DNA of 64,000 nucleotides, from contig CAJQON010000017.1 in assembly GCA_905479995.1 (NCBI GenBank), positions 85,652-149,651 of the forward strand, read 5' to 3'. Origin of the DNA: an uncultured Flavobacteriales bacterium. GTDB taxonomy: Bacteria; Bacteroidota; Bacteroidia; Flavobacteriales_E; Vicingaceae. Below, one piece after another: positions 24,696 through 34,414 of the stretch. A program made the translations under genes and the position numbers. How positions within the stretch are numbered: position 1 is the stretch's first letter; each line of letters begins with the position of its first letter. The notes beneath the pieces are model-generated. The model had not been told where the DNA came from. It did not search any database and was given only the letters and a program-made list of their open reading frames with translations.

Positions 24696-27650
24696 ATGCA
24701 AAAAATAGTAGGGGTATTGTTAGCGCTTTTCATAAGTGTAAGTGTTTTTGCCCAGCAGTATAATTTTATTGACTATTCTATTGAAGAGGGCTTAGCGCAA
24801 TCTCAAGTTAGAGCTATTTGCCAAGATAATTCAGGATATATTTGGGTGGGAACTTTAGGAGGCTTATCAAAATTTGACGGAATAAATTTTGAAAATTTCT
24901 CTGTAAAAGATGGCCTACTAACCAATCAAATTAATTCTATTTATAAGGATAGCAAAGGAAATTTATGGTTAGGAACCTTAGGTGGTGTGTCGTTTTATGA
25001 TGGCAATAAATTTAAAAGCTATCAGTTTAAGGAAGAATTGGCTGAAAATACCGTGCTATCTATTGTTGAGGATAGGATAGGTAATATTTGGTTTGCTACA
25101 GATGGAGGAGGAGTTGTTTATTTTAATCAAGAAGAGTTTAATTATATAACACTTAAAAATGGTACTGATAATAATTACGTAAGAAACATTATTTCCGATG
25201 ATAAAGGTAGTGTGTGGCTGGCAACTCGAAATGGAATAACCACTATTGACCTAAACTTTAATGTTAAAAATATTGTAGAGGATATTAATGCTACACAAGT
25301 TTGTTTGGATAATGAAGAAATTTGGTGCTCTACATTTGGTGATGGAATAGTAAAGGTTGTAGATGGCGAACAAATGATTTTAAATGTCGATTCGGGTTTA
25401 ATTAGTAATCACATTAGAGGATTTGTTAAGAGGTCAGATGGTTCTATATGGTTTGTTTCTAAAAATGGAATTTCGAAATACTTTAATGGAAAATTTAAAA
25501 ACTTTACTACTGCCGATGGTTTAAAAGACCATAATGTTAAATGTACTACTGAAGATTGTGAAGGCAATTTGTTTTTAGGAACAGATGGTGGCGGATTAAT
25601 AAAATTTACGAGTGAAGATTTTGTGAGCTATACAGAAAATGATGTTGTTGGAAGTAACGTGGTAATGTCGGTTTTGCAAGATCAAAATACAAATATATGG
25701 GTTTCTACCTATGGTGAAGGAATAGGCGTTTTTACAAGCAAAGGGTATTCAAGATTTACTACAGCAAACGGATTAGGGAATAATACCGTGTGGTGCAGCC
25801 TGGTCTCTTCAGATTTAAATTTATGGGTTGGAACCTCCAATGGGGTATCGGTATTTAATGGAACATCGTTTAAAACCTACAATCAGAAACACGGCTTAGA
25901 AGGTAAAAAAGTTTGGTCTTTGGCTGAAGATGAAACTGGTAAAATTTGGATTGGTACAAAAGAGGGTGTTTCCTTAATAGATCCTAAGACAGCTAAAATT
26001 AGCAATTTAGGAGTTGGAAGGAATGTTAGAACCATCTTTAAAGATACGGACAATTACTTTTGGTTTTGTTCTTCAGATGGACTATTTAAATACAATGTTC
26101 AAACACAAAACTACAAGCTATATTCTTCTGGTGATGGCTTGCCAAGTGAAAGTGTAATGAATATTGTTAAGGACGATAATGGGGTTTATTGGATAGGGAC
26201 TACCAATGGGTTGGCTGTAATGAAAGATGGGGAAATTACTGCGATTGATGTGCCTGGTAATTTTTCTGCGAATAACATTAATTTTTTACAATTAGATGAT
26301 TTTAACAACTTATGGATAGGAACTAATTTTGGGCTGTATCAATTAAATATTAAGGATAAAACGAAGTTTGTTGCGACAGACTTTATTCGGTACTCTAATT
26401 TAGATGGGTTAAAAAGTTTAGAGTGCAATCAAAATGCATCTTATATAGATAATCAGAACAATTTATGGTTTGGAACCAGTTATGGTTTAATGAAACATAG
26501 ATTGAAACCTGATAAAGAAAAGATTTCTTACCCAAAAGTTCAATTAAAGGGAGTGCGATTGTTTTTTGAGGATTTTGATTTTTCAAAGTACTCAGATGGA
26601 TATATTGGTAATACTGAATTGCCAAATAATCTCCAACTTAAATACAATAAAAACCACCTTACCTTTGATTTTGTAGGGATTTATTTAACCAATCCAGATA
26701 AAGTAACTTACCGATTTAAATTGGAAGGATTTGATGAGGATTGGCATCCAATAACTGCTTCTCGATTTGTAACTTACTCGAATATCCCTTCAGGTTCATT
26801 TACTTTTAAACTTATTGCGAGTACAGATAGAGAAAATTGGTCGACACCTCAGGAGTTTACTTTTATTATTGATCCTCCATTTTGGTTTACTTGGTGGTTT
26901 TTTATGTTAAGTCTGTTGTTTGTATCGGGATTAGTTTTCCTTATCTTTTTAAGGATTAAAAGAACAAAATTGGCCAAGCAGGCTACTCAACTTTTGCAAG
27001 ATAAAACCAAAATGCTATCACTAGAGCAACAGGCTCTTAATGCTAGTATGAATAGGCATTTTATTTTTAATGCACTAAACTCAATTCAGTTTTACATTAA
27101 CCGACAAGATAAAATATCAGCCAACAAATACCTGTCTAGTTTTGCCAAGTTGGTAAGAAAAAATTTAGATAGTTCATTGGTAGCTGAAATTGCATTAGAA
27201 GATGAAATAGAGCGGATAAAACTTTATTTGAATTTGGAACAAATGAGGTTTCAAAATAAATTTAATTATGACATAAACATTGATTCCAATATTGATACGC
27301 AATCAATTATGATTCCATCTATGCTGTTGCAACCTTTTATAGAAAATTCAATATGGCATGGAATATTGCCCTCTAATACTCCTGGAAACATTGTGGTAAA
27401 TGTAAAGCTAGAAAGAGATAAGTTGTATATAAATGTTACCGATGATGGTGTTGGAATTGATGTAAGCATAGAGCAAAAAAGAGGCAAAACACAACATCAT
27501 GATTCTAAAGGAATGGAGTTAACTAAAGGAAGAATAAAGCTGATTAGTAAAATTTCTAATAAAGATTGTGCAATAAAAGGACCGTATCAAGTATATAGTG
27601 CAACTAATAAAGTTGCTGGAACTGAAGTGGTTATTATTTTGACTTTGTAA
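24696..27650 (+). CDS. Beta-propeller sensor histidine kinase (LytS-type)
   Basis: A 984-residue membrane sensor. After a signal peptide (about 1-19) come repeated Reg_prop blades (patterns such as GYIWVGTLGGLSKFDG), about 30-620, likely two seven-bladed propellers. A Y_Y_Y domain follows (about 650-720, YRFKLEGFDEDWHPI), then one transmembrane segment near 728-752 and a cytoplasmic His_kinase/HATPase part. His788 is in NRHFIFNALNSIQFY; the ATP-binding residues are in QPFIENSIWHGI and DDGVGID. This layout matches LytS-like kinases with large periplasmic propellers. It pairs with the adjacent LytTR regulators; the ligand is unknown. Confidence 0.93.
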   Translation: MQKIVGVLLALFISVSVFAQQYNFIDYSIEEGLAQSQVRAICQDNSGYIWVGTLGGLSKFDGINFENFSVKDGLLTNQINSIYKDSKGNLWLGTLGGVSFYDGNKFKSYQFKEELAENTVLSIVEDRIGNIWFATDGGGVVYFNQEEFNYITLKNGTDNNYVRNIISDDKGSVWLATRNGITTIDLNFNVKNIVEDINATQVCLDNEEIWCSTFGDGIVKVVDGEQMILNVDSGLISNHIRGFVKRSDGSIWFVSKNGISKYFNGKFKNFTTADGLKDHNVKCTTEDCEGNLFLGTDGGGLIKFTSEDFVSYTENDVVGSNVVMSVLQDQNTNIWVSTYGEGIGVFTSKGYSRFTTANGLGNNTVWCSLVSSDLNLWVGTSNGVSVFNGTSFKTYNQKHGLEGKKVWSLAEDETGKIWIGTKEGVSLIDPKTAKISNLGVGRNVRTIFKDTDNYFWFCSSDGLFKYNVQTQNYKLYSSGDGLPSESVMNIVKDDNGVYWIGTTNGLAVMKDGEITAIDVPGNFSANNINFLQLDDFNNLWIGTNFGLYQLNIKDKTKFVATDFIRYSNLDGLKSLECNQNASYIDNQNNLWFGTSYGLMKHRLKPDKEKISYPKVQLKGVRLFFEDFDFSKYSDGYIGNTELPNNLQLKYNKNHLTFDFVGIYLTNPDKVTYRFKLEGFDEDWHPITASRFVTYSNIPSGSFTFKLIASTDRENWSTPQEFTFIIDPPFWFTWWFFMLSLLFVSGLVFLIFLRIKRTKLAKQATQLLQDKTKMLSLEQQALNASMNRHFIFNALNSIQFYINRQDKISANKYLSSFAKLVRKNLDSSLVAEIALEDEIERIKLYLNLEQMRFQNKFNYDINIDSNIDTQSIMIPSMLLQPFIENSIWHGILPSNTPGNIVVNVKLERDKLYINVTDDGVGIDVSIEQKRGKTQHHDSKGMELTKGRIKLISKISNKDCAIKGPYQVYSATNKVAGTEVVIILTL

Positions 27651-27670
27651 AGTTTTATTATTTTTAGCCC

Positions 27671-28765
27671 ATGCAAGTAAAAGATATAACAACTATAATA
27701 GAAGAATTTGCCTCATTATCCTATCAGGAAAGTTATGATAATTCGGGTTTAATTGTTGGCTCAACTACCGATGAGGTAAATGGAGTGTTGATTTGTTTGG
27801 ACTGTGTTGATGCTGTTTTGGAAGAGGCTATTGCATTAAATTGTAATATGATTATTGCCCATCATCCAATTGTATTTGAAGGAATAAAAAAGCTAAACGG
27901 TAAAAACTATATTGAAAAAGTGGTAATTAAGGCCATTAAAAATAATATTGCAATTTATGCTGCTCATACTAATTTAGACAACACCTTTAATGGGGTTAGT
28001 TTTAAAATGGCAGAAAAAATTGGGTTAAAAAACTGTAAGGTTTTAGCTCCCAAAAAAAACTTGCTAAGTAAACTAATTACTTACTGTCCAAGAGCAAATT
28101 CAACTGAATTAAGGCAAGCGCTTTTTAATGCTGGAGCTGGCGATATAAGCAATTATTCGGAATGTAGTTTTAATACCGAGGGTGTTGGAACTTTTAAAGC
28201 AGCCTCAGGAACAAATCCTTACTTAGGAACTGTAGGTCAATCTCACCAAGAAAATGAAACTAAAATTGAAGTGATTGTTCCAAATTTTAAATTGACTGAG
28301 GTTTTAAATGCAATGACAGAAAATCATCCTTATGAAGAAGTTGCTTACGATATTGTTGCATTAGAAAATAAATTATTAAATGTTGGAAGTGGAGTAATTG
28401 GCGAACTTGAAGATGAAAATGAAGAGTTGGAGTTTTTAACGAATTTAAAAAATCAGTTGCAAACAGACTGTATAAGGCATACTTCTTTTCGTAATAAAAA
28501 AGTTAAAACAGTTGCCGTTTGTGGAGGTTCGGGAAGCTTTTTATTAAATAATGCCATTGCTCATCAAGCCGATGTTTTTATAACAGGTGACTTTAAATAC
28601 CATCAATTTTTTGATGCAGAAGACAAAATTATTATTGCGGATGTAGGTCATTATGAAAGTGAGCAATACACTAGTGAGCTTATTTATGAGATTCTTAATA
28701 AAAAAATTCCTAATTTCGCAGTTCGTATATCAAAAGAAAATACAAACCCAATAAATTACCTTTAA
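27671..28765 (+). CDS. Nif3-like dinuclear metal centre protein
   Basis: A 364-residue member of the Nif3/YqfO family. The N-terminal part has the metal-binding IIAHHPIVFEGIKKLNG and AAHTNLDNTFNG; the C-terminal part has GDFKYHQFFDA and DVGHYESEQY, which complete the site. The inserted domain (about 130-230) is the extra segment seen in longer Nif3 proteins. Its biochemical role is not established for the family. It is followed one base later by a zinc-ribbon protein gene, a pairing common in Bacteroidota. Confidence 0.92.
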   Translation: MQVKDITTIIEEFASLSYQESYDNSGLIVGSTTDEVNGVLICLDCVDAVLEEAIALNCNMIIAHHPIVFEGIKKLNGKNYIEKVVIKAIKNNIAIYAAHTNLDNTFNGVSFKMAEKIGLKNCKVLAPKKNLLSKLITYCPRANSTELRQALFNAGAGDISNYSECSFNTEGVGTFKAASGTNPYLGTVGQSHQENETKIEVIVPNFKLTEVLNAMTENHPYEEVAYDIVALENKLLNVGSGVIGELEDENEELEFLTNLKNQLQTDCIRHTSFRNKKVKTVAVCGGSGSFLLNNAIAHQADVFITGDFKYHQFFDAEDKIIIADVGHYESEQYTSELIYEILNKKIPNFAVRISKENTNPINYL

Positions 28766-28766
28766 A

Positions 28767-29573
28767 ATGGCTAAAAAAGAAGCAACGATAGAAGATAGAT
28801 TAAGAGCATTGTATGAACTACAAGTAATAGATTCTACTATTGATAAGATACGTACAGTTAGAGGTGAGCTTCCTTTAGAGGTGCAAGATTTAGAGGATGA
28901 GGTTGAAGGACTGGGATTGAGACTAGATAAACTATCTCTTGAAACAGAAGATCTTTCAACTGAGCTTTCCAATAAGAAGAACGGTATTACTGATGCTAAT
29001 AACTTGATTAAGAAATACGAAACTCAACAAGAGAAAGTTAGAAATAACAGAGAGTTTGATGCAATTACAAAAGAAATAGAGTTTCAGAATTTAGAAATTC
29101 AATTATCAGAAAAAAGAATTAAAGAAGGTGAATTTCTATTGACTTCAAAAAATGAAAAATTAACTGAAGCTAAAGAATACATTGCAGGAAGGAAGATTGA
29201 TTTAGAAAATAAGAAGAAAGAATTAGAAGAAATTACTTCTGAAACATCTTCTGAGGAAGAGAAGCTTACAAAGAAATCTGAGAAAGCAGCAAAAATAATT
29301 GACGATAGATTATTAACTGCTTATACAAGAATTAGAGGTAATGCTAGAAACGGATTAGCTGTAGTAACTGTACAAAGAGATTCTTGTGGAGGATGTTTTA
29401 ATAAAATTCCACCACAAAGACAGATGGACATTAAAAACCATAAAAAAGTATTGGTTTGTGAGCATTGTGGAAGAGTTTTGGTTGATGCTGCATTAGATCC
29501 TAACTATAAGGAGCCTGTTGAAGAGGAAAAGCCTAAGAAAAGAACAACAAGAAAGAAAAAAGTTGAAGCTTAA
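28767..29573 (+). CDS. Coiled-coil protein with C4 zinc ribbon (CT398-like)
   Basis: A 268-residue protein. Residues of about 35-185 form a long charged coiled coil (LGLRLDKLSLETEDLSTEL and following). A four-cysteine zinc ribbon follows (DSCGGCFNKIPP ... VLVCEHCGRVLVD, about 210-240), and the tail is lysine-rich (KKRTTRKKKVEA). The family is thought to be a nucleic-acid-related cytoplasmic factor, with no firm function. The gene is directly after the Nif3-like gene and ends at a strong terminator. Confidence 0.88.
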   Translation: MAKKEATIEDRLRALYELQVIDSTIDKIRTVRGELPLEVQDLEDEVEGLGLRLDKLSLETEDLSTELSNKKNGITDANNLIKKYETQQEKVRNNREFDAITKEIEFQNLEIQLSEKRIKEGEFLLTSKNEKLTEAKEYIAGRKIDLENKKKELEEITSETSSEEEKLTKKSEKAAKIIDDRLLTAYTRIRGNARNGLAVVTVQRDSCGGCFNKIPPQRQMDIKNHKKVLVCEHCGRVLVDAALDPNYKEPVEEEKPKKRTTRKKKVEA

Positions 29574-29593
29574 TTTCTTTTAAACGTTATATT

Positions 29594-29627
29594 AAAAAAC
29601 CGCTAGAATTTTCTAGCGGTTTTTTTT
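29594..29627. terminator. Bidirectional terminator after the zinc-ribbon gene
   Basis: AAAAAACCGCTAGAA pairs with TTCTAGCGGTTTTTT around a two-base loop, A-run left and T-run right, between convergent genes. Confidence 0.92.
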
Positions 29628-29649
29628 ATTGTCTTTTTGTGCTATAAAA

Positions 29650-31533
29650 TTACTTGTTGCAGTATTTACTAATTAATGAATACCCTTGTATTAATCCCAA
29701 CTCACCTGTTTTGCTTAAATCTTTACACGCCTGTTCATTGTTTTCTAAAATCAATAAAATAAGCGCTCTATTAAGGTAGGCTTCAGCAAACGTTGGTGAT
29801 AGTTTTAAGGATTCACTATAGTCTTCAATTGCACCAATGTAGTTTTCGTTTTGAAACTTTAAATAAGCTCTATTAAAATAAGCGTAAGCAAAATTGGGAT
29901 TTAATTCAATACACTTATCATAATCTTTAATTACCTGGTTAATAGAATATAGGTTGCTATTGTCTAATTTGTTAATGGTTTTAAATAGCATGTTTGCCTT
30001 GCCAAAATAAGCCATGTAATTATCTTCATCTAAGTGTAGTGACTTATTAAAATCGAGCAGCGCTTTATCTAGTGTGCCTAAAGATGCATGAACAATTGCT
30101 CGTTTTAAATACAATTCCCCATTTCTAAAATCAGTTTCAATGTTGGCGTTTAAATTGTTCAGTTTTGTTGTTTTTAACGCATCACTCACGTCATCGTCAG
30201 CTTCATTCAATAAAAAATAAGCCGAAAAGGCTTGGTTTTTCTTGTTCCAGCTGTCAATAATTCGTTTGTGCTTAGTTGATGCTACTAGACTAATATAATA
30301 AGGGCTTATAAGTGCCACTTCATTTGTGCTAATTTCTTCTACATTTTTGTTGCGACTACTTGTACTAAAAGAAGTGACTTTGGCTAAATCCATTTCTTCA
30401 AAATATTTGAGGCTATCACTAATGTTTTCTTTGCTTTTAAATATAATTGCAGCAGTTTGTTTGTCAAGTTCTGCTCCTTTATAATTGCCAAATCGTTGCC
30501 TTAAGTTGGCTCTTAATTTATAGGCATCAACAAAATCGGGGTAAAGGTTTATTGCTTTTTCAACGTCTTTTAATGCCAGTTTATACTTTTTTGTTTGTTG
30601 TAGTAATAAGGCTCTATTGTAATAGGCTAAAATGTTTTTCGGGTTTAATAAAATAACCTTATTGTAATCGGCCATTGCTTTGTCTATTTCTTTCTTTTTT
30701 GAAAACAATAAAGCTCTGTTGTAATATGCTGAAGCAGAATTAGGAGAAAGCAGAATAACCTTGTTAAGGTCGGTCAATGCTTCCTCAGGGTGATCAATTT
30801 TATTGTAAACCATGGCTCTTTGAAAATAAGCATATTCACTTTCTGAATCCAATCTTAGTGCATGATTAAGGTCTGTTAAAGCAGAGTCATAACTCAGTAA
30901 TTGGTAGTAGGCAGAGGCTCTTCTTACGAAGGAATTGGCTTTTCTGGGGTTGTTTTTAATAAGAATGTTAAAATCTGAAATAGCACTATTAAATTGCTTG
31001 TCTCCTAATTTTGACATACCTCGAATAATGTAAACCAGTTCTTTTTTACTTCCAAAACGAAGTGCTTTTTCGCAATCGGCAAGTGCATTGGTAAAATCCT
31101 GTAGATAATTGTAAGTAATGGAACGGTTTACGTAAATATCGGCATTGGTAGAGTCTAAGCTTATAGCAGTTTCAAAATCTTTAAAAGATAGTTCATGCTG
31201 AAGTAGTCGGTCTCTTACTGATGCTCGAATAATATAGATGTCTACGAATTTTGGTTTTAGTTTAATGGCTTCGCCAAAGTCGTATTCCGCTCCAATATAA
31301 TCGCCTAATTCAAGTTTAGCAATTCCTCTATAATAAAAAGGCTCATAGTTGGGAGGGTCATTTTTAATTACATAATTAAATTTCTCTATAGCACTTTTGT
31401 ATTCTTTTTCAGACAACTCTAGTCTGCCAATTAAGAGTTTGTTTTCTTTTTTAATTTGCCCAAAAAGACAATGTCCACAAAATAAAATTGCGAGCATTAA
31501 GAGTGTCTTTTTGAAAGGCAATAAAGGAGTCAT
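29650..31533 (-). CDS. Exported tetratricopeptide-repeat protein
   Basis: A 627-residue protein with an N-terminal hydrophobic signal segment (about 8-24, MLAILFCGHCLFG). Nearly all the rest is TPR repeats: about ten in the first half and more near the C-terminus, with repeated patterns such as PDFVDAYKLRANLRQ, SASAYYNRALLFSKK and FAYAYFNRAYLKFQ. Residues about 350-450 interrupt the array. TPR scaffolds mediate protein-protein contact; the partner is unknown. It is separated by 86 bases from the next minus-strand gene. Confidence 0.87.
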   Translation of the reverse strand: MTPLLPFKKTLLMLAILFCGHCLFGQIKKENKLLIGRLELSEKEYKSAIEKFNYVIKNDPPNYEPFYYRGIAKLELGDYIGAEYDFGEAIKLKPKFVDIYIIRASVRDRLLQHELSFKDFETAISLDSTNADIYVNRSITYNYLQDFTNALADCEKALRFGSKKELVYIIRGMSKLGDKQFNSAISDFNILIKNNPRKANSFVRRASAYYQLLSYDSALTDLNHALRLDSESEYAYFQRAMVYNKIDHPEEALTDLNKVILLSPNSASAYYNRALLFSKKKEIDKAMADYNKVILLNPKNILAYYNRALLLQQTKKYKLALKDVEKAINLYPDFVDAYKLRANLRQRFGNYKGAELDKQTAAIIFKSKENISDSLKYFEEMDLAKVTSFSTSSRNKNVEEISTNEVALISPYYISLVASTKHKRIIDSWNKKNQAFSAYFLLNEADDDVSDALKTTKLNNLNANIETDFRNGELYLKRAIVHASLGTLDKALLDFNKSLHLDEDNYMAYFGKANMLFKTINKLDNSNLYSINQVIKDYDKCIELNPNFAYAYFNRAYLKFQNENYIGAIEDYSESLKLSPTFAEAYLNRALILLILENNEQACKDLSKTGELGLIQGYSLISKYCNK

Positions 31534-31619
31534 TTAGTAGTAAGAATATTTAACAAAAAAAAGGAATATTTACTTTGATAACAGCATCCTCAAAAACAAA
31601 ATTGTTAAAGAAGTATAAT

Positions 31620-34322
31620 TTATTTTATATTGTAAGTGTACAACATGTTTTCGTGTGCTACTACCAAATTCATTGTTTGATCGTTGTTAATGTCAGCAAT
31701 ATGAAAAACATTTGAGCCTGGTAAAGGAAATCCGTCTTCAACAACTCCTTGGTGGTCAATTAAGTAAATTTGATTTTCAGTAACGACACCGTTTTTATGG
31801 TCGGCTAATTTAAACGACAGTGGCTTATGTGTTATGTTGGTTTCATATTCATTCTTAAAAAGAGTCTTTTTAGCATTGTCTGACACAAAAATACTGTTGC
31901 CAGAAGTAAAGGCATAATCCATTGAGTTATCACCATTAAAATCAAAGAAACTAAAAGAAGAATTAGGTGTAACGTTGTCAAATTTTAAGGCCTCTTTTTT
32001 GTCGTTTAAAAATAGTTTTACCACTGTTCCATTTGTGTCTGCAGTAATTATATACGTTTTGGCTAAACTGCTTCCTGTTTGCAAATAACAGGTGTTTCCT
32101 ACTGGCAATAATTTATCCAATTTCAATCTGTCTTTTCCAGAACGTTGAATAATTTTAATTGCTCCATTGGCTAAAGGAATAACAATGTAGTCTTTTCCAG
32201 CTAGTGCAAAATGCCACATTTTTCCCTTTGCCGGACTATTTGTAGAAGTGTATTCCCAGCCTTTAACTTTTTCTCCAGTAACAGTGTAGTTGTAAACCAT
32301 ATTGTCGTTGCAACCTATTAAAATTCGGTAGTTTCTGTTTTTACTGTAATCCATTGGGATAACTTCATTTTTTGCTTCAGCAGGTAATTTTACTGGAAAT
32401 TTCTCAACATTATTTCCGTTGCGATCCAATAAGTATATTTTCGATTTTGTGTTAAACAATAATTGTAATTTATTGTTTTTGTAAACGTCAATTTGGTGAA
32501 ATTTACTCCTCACTTTTTCTGCCAATTGTTTGGTCCAAATTATTTTTCCTGTATTGCTAATAAGGTACAATTTGTTAGCATTGTCTTGAACAATAATTTC
32601 TTTAGCGTTGGTTTTATGGTTTTTTACAATTTGAGGCTCGTTACCAATAGTAGAGTCTAAAGCTAATTCCCATAACGACCCTGTTTCTTGTTTGTAAACA
32701 GGGTTGTATTTTAAATAAACATTGTTGTAATACAGGTTGTTTTTTTCGGTGGTCATTTGGTAAGCCACAGCCTCAAATTTCCTAAAAACATCTAGTTGAT
32801 CATCAAAAACTGACTTGTTTTCTTCATTAATTAATGTTTTGTATAGGTTAACGGATCGGGCAATGCTGCTGTAAATAAAAACATTACTTCCTGAGGATAA
32901 GTGCTCATTAAATGAGTTGAAATTTTCGTTATTTTCAAGTGTTTTATTGTTTTTGTTGGCTGTAATAAATGATTTTAGGGCACTTTCTGTGTTGGTAAAA
33001 ACAGCATAGTCATCAATAAATGCATAATAATGTTGCTCAAAATTTGGGAAGGGATTCCCTAATAAGTTAGGGAATAAATTAGATAGATTAAGCTGTTTAA
33101 TTTCCAATTCATTGAAAAGGATTGGTTCAGAAGGTTCGTCATTTGTTTTTGCAGCAATGCTGTTTAAGTTCGCTTTAGCTTTAGCTTTGTCATTTACTTT
33201 AAACACCACAAACTTGTTGTTGGTAAAATCTTCACTTTGCGATTCGGTAATAATTAGCGCAGCTTCTTGAGTTATATTTCCGAGGAATTCAACTTCTAAA
33301 TCAATTCCATATTCAGTAGTTTTTTGATCTAAAAACTTTTGATAACGAAAATATTCATTGTTGCTTTTTAATAACGCGGTTCTGTTTTCAATAAACATTT
33401 TTGTGCTACTTAGCCCATAATGGTAAATGTATGCTGCGTTATGTGGAATAACTTCAAGCATGTTTAAATCTTGCGGCTGTTGGTTTTTGAAAAGAGCTAA
33501 CATGTTTTTGTCATCTGCAAAACTAAATCCATTTAAAGCTATAGAGTTTGGCTTAATGGTTAAATCTAGCTCAGTCCATTTGGCTACATCTCCTAGTTTT
33601 TGAGTTTTACTTTTAGTCGATTTATTTAAAAATTGGGTAATTATTTTGGTGAAATTGGTGTTGTTTAGGTAGATGTTTCCATCATCAGAATGCCCAGAAG
33701 TTCTAATTACTTTGGCAAATGTACTATCGGTAAGTAAGCTGTTGGTGCTGTTTAATTGACGAATAACATCTTCTATTAAAACAGTGCTAAAACTAAATGC
33801 CAAAGTGTTTTTGTAATGAGTAAGCGCAATTTTTTTGCCTTCTCCGTAAGGAAAGGTATGTATGGCAACGCCATCATAATCTCTTGAGGTTGGATTCTTT
33901 TTAGTTGCTACTTTTAGTTTTTGCAGCACATCATTGTTTCCTGATTCTGGAATAGAAACGTAAAAAATAAAATCATAATTATTTGCTCCAGAAAGGTGTA
34001 AAGAACTCAAGACCTCTTTACTTGCAACCATTGCTTTAAATGGACCATTTAATAGTGAATCTAAAAAATGCATTTTATTATTTAGCTTTTTTGCCGAAGA
34101 AGTTTGAGTGCTTAGCTCTTCCCAGATGATGTTGGTGGTTGATATTTTTTGAAACAATGCACCAAAGTTATTTTCTTTAATGATTAAGGCTGCATTTTGG
34201 GGAATAGCTTCAAATGCAGTTTGACTTACAGGTTCCTTTACATTTTTATAAAAGTTGTAGGCCACAAAACTGATGGCCACAAGTAATAAGACAAATAATC
34301 CTAACAGTATTTTTTTAGTCAT
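31620..34322 (-). CDS. Large exported protein with C-terminal propeller-like region
   Basis: A 900-residue protein with one N-terminal hydrophobic anchor (about 4-23). Residues about 30-560 are alpha/beta and resemble Bacteroidota proteins described as DUF3352-like, which I cannot confirm. Residues about 575-900 show repeating patterns typical of outer beta-propellers or FG-GAP repeats (IIVQDNANKLYLISNTGKI, KIYLLDRNGNNVEKF, DINNDQTMNLVVAHENMLY). It may be anchored in the inner membrane with the bulk in the periplasm. No enzymatic motif was recognised. Confidence 0.7.
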   Translation of the reverse strand: MTKKILLGLFVLLLVAISFVAYNFYKNVKEPVSQTAFEAIPQNAALIIKENNFGALFQKISTTNIIWEELSTQTSSAKKLNNKMHFLDSLLNGPFKAMVASKEVLSSLHLSGANNYDFIFYVSIPESGNNDVLQKLKVATKKNPTSRDYDGVAIHTFPYGEGKKIALTHYKNTLAFSFSTVLIEDVIRQLNSTNSLLTDSTFAKVIRTSGHSDDGNIYLNNTNFTKIITQFLNKSTKSKTQKLGDVAKWTELDLTIKPNSIALNGFSFADDKNMLALFKNQQPQDLNMLEVIPHNAAYIYHYGLSSTKMFIENRTALLKSNNEYFRYQKFLDQKTTEYGIDLEVEFLGNITQEAALIITESQSEDFTNNKFVVFKVNDKAKAKANLNSIAAKTNDEPSEPILFNELEIKQLNLSNLFPNLLGNPFPNFEQHYYAFIDDYAVFTNTESALKSFITANKNNKTLENNENFNSFNEHLSSGSNVFIYSSIARSVNLYKTLINEENKSVFDDQLDVFRKFEAVAYQMTTEKNNLYYNNVYLKYNPVYKQETGSLWELALDSTIGNEPQIVKNHKTNAKEIIVQDNANKLYLISNTGKIIWTKQLAEKVRSKFHQIDVYKNNKLQLLFNTKSKIYLLDRNGNNVEKFPVKLPAEAKNEVIPMDYSKNRNYRILIGCNDNMVYNYTVTGEKVKGWEYTSTNSPAKGKMWHFALAGKDYIVIPLANGAIKIIQRSGKDRLKLDKLLPVGNTCYLQTGSSLAKTYIITADTNGTVVKLFLNDKKEALKFDNVTPNSSFSFFDFNGDNSMDYAFTSGNSIFVSDNAKKTLFKNEYETNITHKPLSFKLADHKNGVVTENQIYLIDHQGVVEDGFPLPGSNVFHIADINNDQTMNLVVAHENMLYTYNIK

Positions 34323-34414
34323 AATAAACTTAACGCCTTTGTTTTATAATGTAAAAATACTGGCTTATTGAAAAGATTGGAAGCTCGATTAATGAAACAA
34401 TTAACAACGCTTCG

